From the NCBI RefSeq assembly GCF_900460525.1, contig NZ_UHIY01000001.1:3286001-3350000 (forward strand): DNA of 64,000 nt, in the 5' to 3' direction. The translations under genes and the position numbers were made by a program. The DNA comes from Yersinia kristensenii (GTDB taxonomy: Bacteria > Pseudomonadota > Gammaproteobacteria > Enterobacterales > Enterobacteriaceae). The notes beneath the pieces are model-generated. The model was given only the letters and a program-made list of their open reading frames with translations, ran no database searches and had not been told where the DNA came from. Positions 7,125 through 18,038 of this stretch are shown here, one piece after another (the first letter of the stretch is position 1; every line of letters starts with the position of its first letter).

Positions 7125-9592
7125 ATGTATAACGCATTTACAACACTGCTGCGCCCGTTGCACCGGCACAGAATGACTTTATTAGCGCTATTAATTTCCG
7201 GCTTTTCGGTTAATCCCGTTTTGGCAGATACACAGTATGATTCATTAATCATCAAAGCCAGAGCAGGGGATACCGCACCGGTTCTTGATTATTTACAAAA
7301 AGAATCTAAAGCAGGGCCACTTAATAGCGGTCAAGTTGATGATTGGCTGCAAATTGCAGGGTGGGCCGGGCGCGATCAGGAAGTTATAGACGTTTATGAA
7401 AGATACCATTCTTCAATCAATCTCTCCTCACGTGGCCTGGCTTCTGCGGCCCGTGCTTATCGTAATGAAAAACGTTGGGATCAAGCTCTGGCACTGTGGC
7501 AAAGCAGTTTAAAGAAAGACCCCACTAACCCTGATCTTATCACCGGCATGATCATGACACAGGCGGATTCAGGCCGTGGTGGTGCGGCGTTACAACAGGC
7601 AACGGAGTTAGCTGACCGCAACCCTTCAGCGCAAAACTATATGACCCTGTCTTATCTGAACCGGGCCACCAATCGTAATTATGATGCATTACAGGCTTCT
7701 AGTGAGGCGGTGCGATTAGCGCCTGAATCTGAAGAAGTATTAAAAAATCACCTCGAGATTCTGCAAAGAAATCGTATTGCGGACCCTGCATTACAGCTTG
7801 CTAAAGAAAATCCCAAATTAGTCACCGCGGGGCAATATCGGCAACTTGAGAGGGATGCCGCTGCGGAACAGGTTCGCATGGCGGTGTTGCCAACCCGTAG
7901 CGAAGCTGAGCGTTTTTATATCGCGGATAAAGCATTGGCGGATTATCAGGATTTATTAGCTCGGTGGAGCAAAGAACCTGAAGCACAGGAAGATTATCAG
8001 CGGGCGCGTATTGATAGGCTCGGAGCATTATTAGTTCGCCGCCATACCGAAGAACTGATTAAAGAATATGAAAGCATGGAAGCGGAGGGCTACAAAATGC
8101 CTGATTATGCCCGGCGCTGGGCGGCTTCTGCTTATATTGATCGCCGGATGCCGGAAAAAGCCGCCACCATTCTGACCAGCCTGTATTACGCCGACGGCAA
8201 AACATTCCGTAATAGTGACGATGTGATTGATGCCGACGATCTCTATTATGCGCTGAATGAAAGTGAGCAGTTGGATAGAGCACATCAGTTTGCTAAAAAT
8301 TTTAGTGAGCAAACACCTTATCAAATAGGGCTTTACGGCCTGAAAGGTAAAGAACCGAATGTTGATTGGGTTGAAGCACAAACTCTCTATGTCCAATCTT
8401 TAGTGGCACTCAATGATTTGCCCGCAGCACAAAAAAAACTGACAGAGTTGTCCAGTACCGCACCGGCGAATCAGGATTTAAGAATTGCCTTGGCCAGTGT
8501 GTATCTGGCCCGTGATTGGCCACGTAAAGCAGAACAAGAATTGAAAGCCGTCGAGTCATTAGAACCGCGCAGCCTTATTTTGGAGCGCGCTCAAGCGGAA
8601 ACAGCGATGGATTTGCAAGAATGGCATCAGATGGAATTGTTAACTGATGATGTGATTGCCCGCTCTCCAGAGGATGTTCCGTCGCAGGAATTAGACCGGC
8701 AACGCAAAGTTCATAATATGTATGAACTGCGTGTGAGTGGCAACCGCACCATTTCCTCCAATAGCCCCGTGAGTGGCAATAAAGATTATGGTTTTGAAAC
8801 GCTGTTGTATAGCCGTCCTATCGCTGAAAACTGGCGCGTTTTTGGCGGGGGGAGCTATAACAATGGACAATTTGAAGAGGGCACTGGGATCAACCGCGTC
8901 ACCCGCCTCGGGGGGAGTGGACCTCGCGTGATATCTGGGTTGAAGGTGAAGTGAATAATCAAAATTACGGTTTTGGTAATAAGACCGGCGCGCGTTTATC
9001 AACTTGGTACGATTTTAATGATCATTGGCGGGTCGGCGGTCAGGTCGAAAGATTGGCCAAGGATACCCCGCTGCGTGCGATGAAAAACAATATCTCGGCC
9101 AACAGTGCCTCGGCTTATGTGTTCTGGAAAGCGGATGATCGCCGTGATGCAGAACTAAGCGTGACGCCGTCACGTTTCTCCGATGGGAATAACCGCTGGG
9201 AATATGAACTTAATGGCCGTCAGCGCATTTGGACTGGCCCCTATTTGACGGCAGATTTCAATTTAGGATTGGCGGCAAGCACTAACACCAAAGAAGATGT
9301 GATTTATTACAACCCGAAACGGGATTTCACTTATCTCCCTGCGGTGACCCTGAATCATATTATGTATCGCCATTATAAAACTATCTGGAGCCAGCAAGTG
9401 CAGATGGGTGTAGGGGGCTACTGGGAGAAAAATTACGGTAATGGTTTAGTTACCACGGCAAGTTATGGGCAGCGAGTTCAATGGAATGATGTGGTTGATA
9501 CCGGCGTAGCCGTGACCTATGACAAGCGGCCCTATGATGGTGCCCGCGAGCATGACCTCTCACTTGCTTTCGATTTGAATTACCGTTTCTAA
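7125..9592 (+). pseudogene. pgaA: pgaA/hmsH poly-GlcNAc outer-membrane export porin, frameshifted
   Basis: PgaA (HmsH) forms the outer-membrane channel for poly-beta-1,6-N-acetylglucosamine; its periplasmic TPR domain binds the partially deacetylated polymer. The signal peptide ends near VLA (residue 34). TPR-like helical repeats run to about residue 510 and the 16-strand barrel follows. At the G6 run 8910-8915 the frame is lost: the upstream frame stops at 8954 after 609 codons, and the downstream frame continues to 9592. Adding one G (G7) gives RLGGEWTSRDIW across the junction and a single 822-residue protein, the usual HmsH length. As written, almost the whole barrel is lost and export should fail, unless -1 slippage on the G run restores some product. 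Confidence 0.9.
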
Positions 9593-9604
9593 GGGAAAGT
9601 CGCT

Positions 9605-11626
9605 ATGGCGAAGATACTATTTTTTATTCGAATATTGATAGTAGGAATGATAACGCTGGCCTCGGTCTGTTATGCACAGAAGCCGGTTTTTGTTCCTCCG
9701 GCTCAACGTGCCTTACCGCAAAGCGAAAGGCCGTGGCAAAAAAATACCTTTGTGGTGGTGGCTTATCATGACATTGAAGATGATGAAGCTGACCAACGCT
9801 ATTTAGCCGCTCGTACCAGCGCATTGAACGAGCAATTTGCCTGGCTACGTGATAACCGTTACAACGTCGTTTCTGTTGATCAGATCCTGGCGGCGCGTAA
9901 TGGCGGCCCCGCGTTACCGAATAAAGCGGTTCTCCTCACTTTCGATGATGGCTATAGCAGTTTTTATCGCCGTGTTTACCCCTTATTAAAAGCCTATAAC
10001 TGGCATGGCGTGCTCGCGCCAGTAGGGATCTGGCTGGATACACCGGCCAATAAAAATGTCGATTTTGGGGGATTAAGCACGCCGCGTGATCGTTTCGCCA
10101 CCTGGAAACAGATAACTGAAATGTCTCAATCAGGGCTGGTGGAAATTGGCGCACATACTTATGCATCCCACTATGGGGCGCTGGCTAACCCGCAAGGTAA
10201 TACTGAGCCAGCCGCCGCCAACCTGATTTATGATGCAAAAACAAAAACCTATGAAACAGAAGCCGCTTTTAAGCAGCGGATGGAAAAAGATGTTGCTTTG
10301 ATAACCGAGCGCATTATAAAAGCGACCGGCAAACAACCGCGTGTATGGGTTTGGCCCTATGGCGCGGCGAATGGCACAGTATTAAATATTCTGCGTCAGC
10401 AGGGTTATCAATTGGCGATGACGTTAGAGCCGGGCATTGGCAACGTCAATGACCTGATGAATATCCCGCGTATTTTGATCAGTAATAACCCGTCATTAAA
10501 AGATTTTGCCCTGACCATCACCTCGGTGCAGGAAAAAGACATCATGCGGGTGGCGCATGTTGATTTGGATTATCTCTATGATCCCGACCCAGAGCAGGAG
10601 CGGCAGAACCTCGACAAATTGGTGCAACGCATTGCTGACTTGCGTGTTACCACGGTGTTTTTACAAGCTTTTTCTGATCCCAAAGGGGATGGCAATATTC
10701 GGCAGGTTTATTTCCCTAACCGTTGGATACCGATGCGCCAAGACCTATTTAACCGGGTTGCATGGCAATTGGCTTCACGGCCAGATGTCAAAGTCTATGC
10801 CTGGATGCCGGTGTTGGCGTTCGAGATGGATTCATCATTGCCCCGAGTGACGCGAATTGATCCGAAAACCGGTAAAACCAGTATCGATCCAGACCAATAT
10901 CGCCGCTTATCGCCGTTCAACCCAGAAGTCCGGCAGCGCATTATAGATATTTATCGTGATATGGCTTATAGCGCCCCGATTGACGGCGTGCTCTATCACG
11001 ATGATGCCGTGATGTCTGATTTTGAAGATGCTTCACCGGACGCCATTCGGGCTTATGAAAAAGCCGGCTTCCCAGGATCTATTGCCACTATCCGCCAAGA
11101 TCCTGAGACGATGCAGCGCTGGACGCGTTATAAGAGTCAATATCTGATTGATTTCACCAATGAGCTAACGCGGCAGGTACGTGATGTCCGTGGCCCGCAA
11201 GTCAAATCAGCCCGTAATATGTTCGCGATGCCGATTTTAGAACCGGAAAGCGAAGCATGGTTTGCGCAGAATCTTGATGATTTTCTGGCGAACTATGATT
11301 GGGTTGCCCCGATGGCAATGCCGTTAATGGAGAAGGTGCCCTTAGCCCAGTCTAATGAGTGGCTCGCGCAATTGGTCAATAAAGTTGCGCAGCGCCCCGG
11401 TGCCCTGGATAAAACTGTATTTGAACTGCAATCAAAGGACTGGACCAAACCTGAGGGCAACAATGCCATCAGCGGCCCAATACTGGCGGGATGGATGCGC
11501 CAGTTGCAGTTAAATGGCGCGCAAAATTTTGGTTACTATCCGGATAACTTTATCACTGGCGAACCACCGCTAAAAGATGTCCGCCCTGTGCTATCTTCTG
11601 CCTGGTACCCTTTATATGATCGATAG
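9605..11626 (+). CDS. pgaB: PgaB/HmsF poly-GlcNAc N-deacetylase
   Basis: A periplasmic or outer-membrane-anchored 673-residue protein that partly deacetylates PNAG, which export requires. The N-terminal signal sequence ends near residue 25 (ASVCYAQ); a Cys there could be lipidated although the lipobox is poor. The CE4 deacetylase domain (about 45-300) has the Asp pair in LTFDDGYSS and the metal His pair in HTYASH. The C-terminal glycoside-hydrolase-like domain (about 310-640) contains [15 protein letters not shown] precedes the ATG. It follows pgaA by 12 bases and overlaps pgaC by 11. Confidence 0.95.
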   Translation: MAKILFFIRILIVGMITLASVCYAQKPVFVPPAQRALPQSERPWQKNTFVVVAYHDIEDDEADQRYLAARTSALNEQFAWLRDNRYNVVSVDQILAARNGGPALPNKAVLLTFDDGYSSFYRRVYPLLKAYNWHGVLAPVGIWLDTPANKNVDFGGLSTPRDRFATWKQITEMSQSGLVEIGAHTYASHYGALANPQGNTEPAAANLIYDAKTKTYETEAAFKQRMEKDVALITERIIKATGKQPRVWVWPYGAANGTVLNILRQQGYQLAMTLEPGIGNVNDLMNIPRILISNNPSLKDFALTITSVQEKDIMRVAHVDLDYLYDPDPEQERQNLDKLVQRIADLRVTTVFLQAFSDPKGDGNIRQVYFPNRWIPMRQDLFNRVAWQLASRPDVKVYAWMPVLAFEMDSSLPRVTRIDPKTGKTSIDPDQYRRLSPFNPEVRQRIIDIYRDMAYSAPIDGVLYHDDAVMSDFEDASPDAIRAYEKAGFPGSIATIRQDPETMQRWTRYKSQYLIDFTNELTRQVRDVRGPQVKSARNMFAMPILEPESEAWFAQNLDDFLANYDWVAPMAMPLMEKVPLAQSNEWLAQLVNKVAQRPGALDKTVFELQSKDWTKPEGNNAISGPILAGWMRQLQLNGAQNFGYYPDNFITGEPPLKDVRPVLSSAWYPLYDR

Positions 11627-12950
11627 AATTATTGCATTACTCATCTTATGCCTGGTGCTGAGTATCCCTGCGGGCATGATCTTGCTCTTTACCGGCGACG
11701 TGTTGCTGAATTTTGTCTTCTTCTATCCGCTCTTTATGTCCGGTATCTGGATAACGGGCGGGGTCTATTTCTGGTTTCGTCGAGAAAGACATTGGGCGTG
11801 GGGCGATGATGTTCCCCCCCCGGAGCTGAAAGGCAATCCGTTGGTCTCCATTCTCATTCCTTGCTTTAACGAAGGGGAGAATGCACGGGAAACTATCCAC
11901 GCGGCATTGGCACAGAGTTATACCAATATTGAAGTCATTGCTATCAATGATGGTTCCAGCGATAACACGGCACAAGTGCTGGATGCCATGTTGGTCGAAG
12001 ACCCTCGTCTGCGTGTTATTCACTTGGCCCATAATCAAGGCAAAGCCATTGCCTTACGGATGGGAACCGCTGCCGCGCGCAGTGAGTATCTGGTGTGTAT
12101 TGATGGTGACGCCTTGCTAGACAAGCATGCCGTGCCTTATCTGGTTGCGCCGATGATTGCCAATCCACGGACGGGTGCCGTGACGGGGAACCCGCGTATC
12201 CGCACGCGCTCCACCTTGATTGGCCGAGTTCAGGTGGGGGAATTTTCTTCTATCATTGGGTTGATTAAACGAACTCAACGCGTTTATGGGCAAGTTTTCA
12301 CGGTTTCCGGTGTGGTAGCGGCTTTTCGTCGCAGAGCATTGGCAGATGTGGGCTACTGGAGCCCAGACATGATCACTGAAGACATTGATATCAGTTGGAA
12401 ACTTCAGATAAGGCATTGGTCCGTGTTCTTTGAACCCCGGGGCTTGTGCTGGATTTTAATGCCAGAAACTTTACGTGGTTTGTGGAAACAACGCCTGCGT
12501 TGGGCACAGGGTGGGGCGGAAGTTTTCCTGAAGAATATGTTCAAGTTATGGCGCTGGCGTAATCGCCGGATGTGGCTATTGTTCCTGGAATATTCACTGT
12601 CAATCACTTGGGCCTTTACTTATCTGTTCAGCATCATCCTGTTCCTGCTGGGGACGGTGATAACATTGCCGCCGGGAATTCATGTGCAAACGATCTTCCC
12701 GCCTGCATTTACCGGGATGGTATTGGCGCTAACTTGTCTGTTGCAGTTTGCTATCAGTTTGGTGATTGAACGGCGCTATGAACCTAAATTGGGCAGTTCA
12801 CTGTTTTGGATCATCTGGTATCCGATGGTGTACTGGATGCTGAGCTTGTTCACCACCGTGGTCTCGTTCCCAAAAGTCATGCTGAATACCAAACGTAAAC
12901 GTGCGCGCTGGATAAGCCCAGACCGCGGCATCGGGAGGGTTAAACCATGA
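11616..12950 (+). CDS. pgaC: PgaC/HmsR poly-GlcNAc synthase, GT2 family
   Basis: The inner-membrane processive glycosyltransferase that polymerises UDP-GlcNAc. The protein has 444 residues from the ATG at 11616 (MIDRIIALL), the usual HmsR length. Two N-terminal membrane helices precede a GT2 domain with the catalytic motifs INDGSSD, IDGDA, TEDID and QRLRW, followed by C-terminal membrane helices. Together with PgaD it is activated by c-di-GMP. Start choice rests on the family length; a GTG 39 bases earlier in the same frame would lie deeper in pgaB. Confidence 0.95.
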   Translation: MIDRIIALLILCLVLSIPAGMILLFTGDVLLNFVFFYPLFMSGIWITGGVYFWFRRERHWAWGDDVPPPELKGNPLVSILIPCFNEGENARETIHAALAQSYTNIEVIAINDGSSDNTAQVLDAMLVEDPRLRVIHLAHNQGKAIALRMGTAAARSEYLVCIDGDALLDKHAVPYLVAPMIANPRTGAVTGNPRIRTRSTLIGRVQVGEFSSIIGLIKRTQRVYGQVFTVSGVVAAFRRRALADVGYWSPDMITEDIDISWKLQIRHWSVFFEPRGLCWILMPETLRGLWKQRLRWAQGGAEVFLKNMFKLWRWRNRRMWLLFLEYSLSITWAFTYLFSIILFLLGTVITLPPGIHVQTIFPPAFTGMVLALTCLLQFAISLVIERRYEPKLGSSLFWIIWYPMVYWMLSLFTTVVSFPKVMLNTKRKRARWISPDRGIGRVKP

Positions 12951-13414
12951 GTACACTTCTGATTCATACCGAGCAACGGCTTATCCCGCGCTTGATTGAC
13001 ATTATTATTACGGCTTTAGCTTGGTTTGGTTTTATCTTCCTGTTTGTAAAGGGTTTTCTGGATATGATCCATCGAGCCCCGAATATGGGGCCGGCTCCAT
13101 TCAGAATGTATATTCTGGCCGGCCTGACGACATTAGTCTTGTATGCAGCCATTGCCGCATTTAATGCCATCGTGCTAATTGTCTGGGCCAAATATAACCA
13201 AGTGCGTTTTCAAGTTGAGCGCCGTGGGCATCGGCCTCATTTGGATGATGAAGAACTGGCGAATAGCATGGAAATGTCGAGTGAGATTATTGCGCAATTA
13301 AAAGCGGGCTCTTGTCTCACATTGTATAACGATGAACACGGGCAACTGTTGGAAGTCAAAGAAGGGCTACAACTGCCCACCGTTGCGCCGGTGGTTAATT
13401 TACGCCGAGGCTAA
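12947..13414 (+). CDS. pgaD: PgaD/HmsS, c-di-GMP co-receptor subunit of PNAG synthase
   Basis: A 155-residue inner-membrane protein with two transmembrane helices (about 15-40 and 60-85) and a cytoplasmic tail. PgaD binds PgaC, and c-di-GMP stabilises the pair. It overlaps the pgaC stop by four bases (ATGA), typical for this operon. A hairpin follows the gene. Confidence 0.9.
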   Translation: MSTLLIHTEQRLIPRLIDIIITALAWFGFIFLFVKGFLDMIHRAPNMGPAPFRMYILAGLTTLVLYAAIAAFNAIVLIVWAKYNQVRFQVERRGHRPHLDDEELANSMEMSSEIIAQLKAGSCLTLYNDEHGQLLEVKEGLQLPTVAPVVNLRRG

Positions 13415-13429
13415 GAGTTATTTTTCTCT

Positions 13430-13462
13430 GAATACCTGATTGCTAAATTATATCGGGTATTC
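13430..13462 (+). terminator. hairpin after pgaABCD
   Basis: GAATACCTGAT pairs with ATCGGGTATTC across an 11-base loop, just after the pgaD stop. The T-tract is weak, so it may be an imperfect terminator. Confidence 0.5.
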
Positions 13463-13616
13463 AGAACTTATTTTATGTTACTCCCCTTGGTTGACTCTAT
13501 AAAACTCCGCTTTCATTTACCCCTTTGGCTCATATATTGCTATGATTTCTTAGACATTATGGCAGTGATAACCTTTTGATATTCTTCTGACAGTGACGTG
13601 ACAACCGGAGCATACA

Positions 13617-14324
13617 GTGAATCAAAATCATTTCGGACAAATTATTGGGGCAGAGTTGCCGCATTGGCAATCTGCACTGCGACCTCAATCAGACGATTTA
13701 CCGGGGAATTTTTGCCACTTGGTTCCCGTGGATTCAGATAAACATGAAATATCTTTGTATCAGGCCTACCACATGGCCGCCGATACGAGTGATTGGACCT
13801 ATTTTTATTGTGAGCGGCCAGAAAGTGAAGCGGATTTTCAGCAATATCTGCAAACATTAATTAATGCTCAAGATGCTTTCCACTATACAGTCGTAGAGGC
13901 GCAATCTGGTGCAGCTTTGGGGACGGTTGGCCTACAGCGAATTGATGAAAAAAATGGTGTGATTGAGATTGGTTCAGTGAATTGGTCACCGCGTTTAAAA
14001 CGTCATTCAGCCGGCACTGAAGCTATCTATTTGCTATTACATTATGTCTTCGACAAATTAGGTTATCGCCGCTGTGAGTGGAAATGTGATTCATTGAATG
14101 GGCCTTCAAATGCCGCGGCAATACGATTTGGTTTTCAGTATGAAGGGCAATTTCGGCAGGCAATTGTGACCAAAGGGCGTAATAGAGATACTAATTGGTA
14201 CTCGATCACTGACCGTGAATGGCCGCTCATTAAGCAGGCATTTAATGATTGGTTGGCGAAAGATAACTTTGATAATGAAGGCAAGCAAAAGACACGTTTG
14301 CAGGATTTACGAATCAGCCGCTAG
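13617..14324 (+). CDS. GNAT-family N-acetyltransferase (RimJ/RimL type)
   Basis: A 235-residue acetyl-CoA-dependent acyltransferase. Residues about 75-200 carry the GNAT fold with TVGLQRID, IEIGSVNWSP and the hallmark YRRCEWKCDSLNGPSNAAAIRFGF, which is the RimL-like region that contacts CoA and ends the domain. Proteins of this group acetylate N-termini or amino groups of small molecules. GTG is the start, preceded by CCGGAG at good spacing. It stands alone; nothing nearby points to a substrate. Confidence 0.8.
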   Translation: MNQNHFGQIIGAELPHWQSALRPQSDDLPGNFCHLVPVDSDKHEISLYQAYHMAADTSDWTYFYCERPESEADFQQYLQTLINAQDAFHYTVVEAQSGAALGTVGLQRIDEKNGVIEIGSVNWSPRLKRHSAGTEAIYLLLHYVFDKLGYRRCEWKCDSLNGPSNAAAIRFGFQYEGQFRQAIVTKGRNRDTNWYSITDREWPLIKQAFNDWLAKDNFDNEGKQKTRLQDLRISR

Positions 14325-14972
14325 TGGTTACCAAACTAATTAAGATTAACGCTATCTTATTGTCTATTTGGGTTATTTTTAATTATCGTCCTTGCTTAAA
14401 AAATAAACAAAAAAAGTAAGGGCGAAATAACAAAGCCGGTTTAATGCTGGCAACTAAGGGAGAGTTAATAGTATCGCGTGATATAAAAAGTAATGAGAGT
14501 AAAAAATGAGCAAATGAAAGTGTTATATTTTTTTACATTTTGATATCGCGAATTTTACGAGTGTCATTATACTGTAATCATCTGGCGGTATTTTTCACAC
14601 GGTGCACTGTTTAAGCTGATTATAGTTTAGGCTGTTGTTTATCACTGCGGGGATCGCTAATGGTAGAGTCCATGATTGGGCTGTTAAGACAAAACCAAAG
14701 TTTCAATCAAGCAACTCGTTGTTACGAGGGCTTTCCCTCCGACTCTAAAATTCTCGCATTTTCGTCATCCTTGTTTTCAGTATCAATATCACGTCATCAC
14801 TCCCTTGCGATTTTGTTTTCATCCGGCTATTGGGCTGGGGTGCTAACTTTATTCGCATTTTCATTGGCTATTATTGGCTGCAAAGGAAGCCAAAACCTGA
14901 TCTGAATGTGAAACATCATCGCGCGGGTAATTTTTGCTCGGCGGTAGTTGAATCAAACTGAAAGGTGCCACT
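14325..14972. other. 648-base non-coding region upstream of phoH
   Basis: AT-rich. It contains the Pho box at 14561-14578 with a fitting -10 element, and then a leader of about 370 bases before phoH. A possible 81-codon ORF at 14660-14905 has no convincing ribosome binding site and is not called. Confidence 0.55.
14561..14578 (+). promoter_or_regulatory. Pho box (PhoB site) of phoH
   Basis: GTGTCAT-TATA-CTGTAAT gives two 7-base direct repeats with a 4-base spacer, very close to the PhoB consensus CTGTCAT. TATTTT at 14589-14594 is ten bases downstream, the spacing usual between a Pho box and a -10 element. E. coli phoH is a known PhoB target. Confidence 0.7.
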
Positions 14973-15761
14973 ATGGGAAGACAGAAAGCAGTGATCAAAG
15001 CTCGTCGTGAAGCTAAACGCGTCATTAGACGTGATTCACGTAGCCATCGCCAGCGTGAGGAAGAAAACGTGACATCGTTAGTGCAAATGGGCGGTGTTGA
15101 ATCAATAGGTATGGCGCGGGACAGCCGTGATACCTCCGTTATTCAGGCGCGTACAGAAGCTCAAGGTCATTACTTATCAGCCATAGAAAGTAAACTACTC
15201 ATCTTCGCCACCGGTGAAGCGGGGTGTGGTAAAACCTTTATCAGCGCGGCCAAGGCCGCTGAAGCATTAATTCATAAAGAAGTTGATCGGATAATAGTGA
15301 CGCGGCCAGTGTTACAGGCAGATGAGGATTTGGGCTTTCTGCCTGGTGATATTTCTGAAAAATTCGCGCCTTACTTCCGCCCGGTGTATGACATTCTGCT
15401 GCGCCGACTCGGATCTTCTTTCATGCAATATTGTTTACGGCCGGAAATCGGTAAAGTTGAAATTGCGCCTTTCGCCTATATGCGCGGGCGTACCTTTGAG
15501 AATGCGGTGGTGATCCTCGATGAGGCACAAAATGTGACCGCCAGCCAAATGAAGATGTTTCTGACCCGTCTCGGTGAAAATGTCACGGTCATCGTTAATG
15601 GTGATATCACCCAATGTGACCTGCCGCGTGGCGTGAAATCAGGTCTCAGCGACGCACTGGAGCGCTTTGCTGAGGATGAAATGATTGGCATCATCCGCTT
15701 TGATAAGCAGGATTGTGTCCGCTCTGCGCTCTGCCAGCACACTTTGAATGCCTATTCATAA
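14973..15761 (+). CDS. phoH: PhoH, phosphate-starvation-inducible ATPase
   Basis: A cytoplasmic P-loop ATPase of 262 residues, nearly identical along its length to the conserved part of E. coli PhoH (MGRQKAVIKARREAKRV onward). Walker A is GEAGCGKTF near residue 85 and Walker B is VVILDEAQN near residue 181. The exact role is unsettled; relatives have RNA-related activity. ATG follows GAAAGGTG. A Pho box upstream predicts PhoB control, and a strong terminator follows. Confidence 0.93.
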   Translation: MGRQKAVIKARREAKRVIRRDSRSHRQREEENVTSLVQMGGVESIGMARDSRDTSVIQARTEAQGHYLSAIESKLLIFATGEAGCGKTFISAAKAAEALIHKEVDRIIVTRPVLQADEDLGFLPGDISEKFAPYFRPVYDILLRRLGSSFMQYCLRPEIGKVEIAPFAYMRGRTFENAVVILDEAQNVTASQMKMFLTRLGENVTVIVNGDITQCDLPRGVKSGLSDALERFAEDEMIGIIRFDKQDCVRSALCQHTLNAYS

Positions 15762-15789
15762 CTCAAGATTATGAATAGATGACCCGATA

Positions 15790-15822
15790 AAAAAGGGCAG
15801 GTGCGATAAGCACTTGCCCTTT
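15790..15822 (+). terminator. rho-independent terminator between phoH and chaA
   Basis: GGGCAGGTGC pairs with GCACTTGCCC around a 5-base loop with an A-run before and T-run after. It can serve both convergent genes. Confidence 0.8.
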
Positions 15823-15862
15823 GCTTATCCCCTTTCGGAGATATATCTACCAACAATGGCTG

Positions 15863-16972
15863 CTACAGCATGATAGTCATCATATAAGCGGCAAACAGCG
15901 CCAAATGCGCGGTGCCGTTAAGTACGTTGGTTCTACCGGTAGAAAATGAGATTTGCGACAGAATCAAGACACTGACCATCACCACGATATGCGGTGCTTC
16001 CAGACCAAAGTTCAGCTCTTGCCCGGTCAGTACCGCAATTAAGGTTACCGCCGGCACGGTCAGTGAAATGGTGGCCAGCACCGAACCGAAGAACAGGTTC
16101 ATCGCCCGCTGTACCTGATTCGCCAGTACCGCTTTTAATGCTCCCAACCCTTCTGGTGACAGGATAAGCAAGGCAATCAGGAAGCCGGTAAATTTAGCCG
16201 GTGCATTTAACTCGGTCAGCAGTGCTTCCAATGGGTTAGCATCAAATTTGGTCACCGCGATGACCGCCACCAAATGAACTAACAACCACAATGTGTGCCA
16301 CAGGCTACTGTGAGATGAAGGTTTACCATGGTGAGGGTCACTCGGGTCATCACCTTCGTCTTCATGCTCGTAGACAAACAAACTTTGGTGAGTTTTGGTT
16401 TGAATCAGCAGGAAAACGCCGTACATCGCGGCTGAAATTGCCGCGACAACCAGTGATTGTGCCACACTAAAACTGCCGTCTGGCAGAGTGCTGGGCAATA
16501 CCAACACAATGATAGCTAATGGGAATATAGCCATCAGATACTGTTTAATACCGACCAAATTGACATGTTGGGTAGCAAATTTACGCCCACCGAGCAGCAA
16601 GGACACCCCGACCAATCCCCCGATAACAATCATGATAATGGAATAGAGTGTATCGCGCATCAATGCGGGGGCAGCGTCGCCTGTTGCCATCATCGCCGAG
16701 ATCAAACTGACCTCCAGCACCACTACGGATAGGCTGAGGATTAATGAGCCATAAGGTTCGCCCAAACGGTGTGCCAGAACGTCAGCATGACGAACGACAC
16801 TGAAAGCACTGCTCAGAATACCGACCAGTGCAATCAGGTTGATAACGATAATGGCCGCAAAATTGCTGGTATCTCCCCAAATATTAAGGATAACCAGCGC
16901 AAAAATAGGCAGAAGAAGAGAATATTCGTGATGGCGAGATTTAGATCGGCCAGGATCATTTTGCGACTTCAT
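15863..16972 (-). CDS. chaA: ChaA sodium-potassium-calcium/proton antiporter
   Basis: An inner-membrane cation/H+ antiporter of the CaCA superfamily, 369 residues from the ATG at 16972. It matches E. coli ChaA throughout, including VRHADVLAHRLGEPYGSLILSL with its conserved Glu and the second repeat LILSPEGLGALKAV. An acidic cytoplasmic loop (YEHEDEGDD) sits between the two halves, as in E. coli. The GTG at 16981 is only one base from AGGAG, whereas the ATG has ten bases, so I prefer the ATG. In E. coli chaA lies beside kdsA; here it is about 43 kb away and has no chaB or chaC next to it. Confidence 0.93.
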   Translation of the reverse strand: MKSQNDPGRSKSRHHEYSLLLPIFALVILNIWGDTSNFAAIIVINLIALVGILSSAFSVVRHADVLAHRLGEPYGSLILSLSVVVLEVSLISAMMATGDAAPALMRDTLYSIIMIVIGGLVGVSLLLGGRKFATQHVNLVGIKQYLMAIFPLAIIVLVLPSTLPDGSFSVAQSLVVAAISAAMYGVFLLIQTKTHQSLFVYEHEDEGDDPSDPHHGKPSSHSSLWHTLWLLVHLVAVIAVTKFDANPLEALLTELNAPAKFTGFLIALLILSPEGLGALKAVLANQVQRAMNLFFGSVLATISLTVPAVTLIAVLTGQELNFGLEAPHIVVMVSVLILSQISFSTGRTNVLNGTAHLALFAAYMMTIML

Positions 16973-17137
16973 TTCGAGCACGCTCCTAATAACTTTACTG
17001 CGCTAAATGGGCATTAGAGCCATTTAACGATAATTAAGTGCCGTATTGCAGGCTAAGTAGCTTTAAGACTAACAAATAACAGGGAATTGTCGCAGGAAAT
17101 TTACAAGGTTTTAACGGGGAAAGGCAAAAAAAGAACC

Positions 17138-17169
17138 AGAAAAATGGACACGACAAAGTAATGTCCATT
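17138..17169 (-). terminator. terminator of siderophore-interacting protein gene
   Basis: On the minus strand AATGGACA and TGTCCATT form an 8-base perfect stem followed by a T-run, 24 bases beyond the stop codon. Confidence 0.65.
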
Positions 17170-17192
17170 GATTTTACAGATATTAATGAGAT

Positions 17193-18038
17193 CTAGTCGT
17201 CAATATTGTCCATTACTTCATGGCGTTTGTGATGATAATTCTCTTCATTCAGACCTTCACGCCAATAAGGAACCGCATAGAGTTGTTGGCGATCACAGCT
17301 TTTTTCACGGCGCAGGTAACGGCGTAGCTGCACGACCATCCGGTCTTCACCCGCCAGCCAAAATGTCGCTTCTTCCATCGGCAAATCCAGTGCGCAGAAC
17401 TGGGTGACAACATCATCGGTTTTCTCGGTACCGCCAATGACCCAGCTCAGTTCAACACCCGCCGGTTTCACCAGATTAAGGACATCTTGCGGAGTATCGA
17501 CACGAATAATGGCATGTCCTTGCGCATTGGCAGGTAGCGTTTCCAGCAATGCGGCGATGGCGGGCAGTGAGGAAGGGTCCCCAACCAGATAACTGTATGT
17601 CGCCGCAGGTAGCATGGTTTCAGGCCCACCGGGGTTAGTTATCCCCATCCAATCCCCCACTTTAGCATTACGAGCAAAATCTACTGCTGGGCCGCGATGG
17701 TCATGAAGGGCAAATTCAATGTCTATCTCACAAAGCTCAGGACGGATGGCGCGGACAGAATAGGTTCGAACAATGGGGCGCACATCTGCTGCCGGCCATT
17801 GCGGGCCTTTCTCGCCAAGAACCGGTAATTCCGGCTGTGTTTGATGGGCTAATGGCAGGAAGACTTTCAGATGCGCTCCAGCACAATCTCCTGGGTAGTT
17901 ATGCAGTGTTGGGCTGTGGAAGGTGATCCGCCGCAAATGTGGGGAAGTGTCGGCCACCTTTTTTACCTGCACCAGCCGCGGAGGGGTTGGACGATATTTA
18001 GGGGGGGCTGAGGTTGCTGTGCTTGATTTTGTGGTCAC
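17193..18038 (-). CDS. siderophore-interacting FAD-dependent ferric reductase (ViuB/YqjH family)
   Basis: A 281-residue flavoprotein that uses NAD(P)H to reduce ferric siderophores in the cytoplasm. The N-terminal FAD-binding barrel (about 20-145) contains the family motif RTYSVR near residue 98. The C-terminal SIP domain (about 150-270) includes SYLVGDPSSLPAI and FWLAGEDRMV, which form the NAD(P)H site. A Fur-like element upstream (18100-18118) predicts iron repression. With the fhuF homologue near 4.4 kb this gives two unrelated ferric reductases in the window. Confidence 0.88.
   Translation of the reverse strand: MTTKSSTATSAPPKYRPTPPRLVQVKKVADTSPHLRRITFHSPTLHNYPGDCAGAHLKVFLPLAHQTQPELPVLGEKGPQWPAADVRPIVRTYSVRAIRPELCEIDIEFALHDHRGPAVDFARNAKVGDWMGITNPGGPETMLPAATYSYLVGDPSSLPAIAALLETLPANAQGHAIIRVDTPQDVLNLVKPAGVELSWVIGGTEKTDDVVTQFCALDLPMEEATFWLAGEDRMVVQLRRYLRREKSCDRQQLYAVPYWREGLNEENYHHKRHEVMDNIDD

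Noticed and set aside
8910..8954. Programmed -1 frameshifting as the normal way to make PgaA
   Set aside because: As I remember them, Yersinia HmsH proteins are encoded in one frame, and no stimulatory structure is obvious; kept only as a possible rescue mechanism.
14660..14905. 81-codon plus-strand ORF in the phoH leader
   Set aside because: No convincing ribosome binding site, composition rich in Ser/Phe without domain character; kept as part of the non-coding leader.
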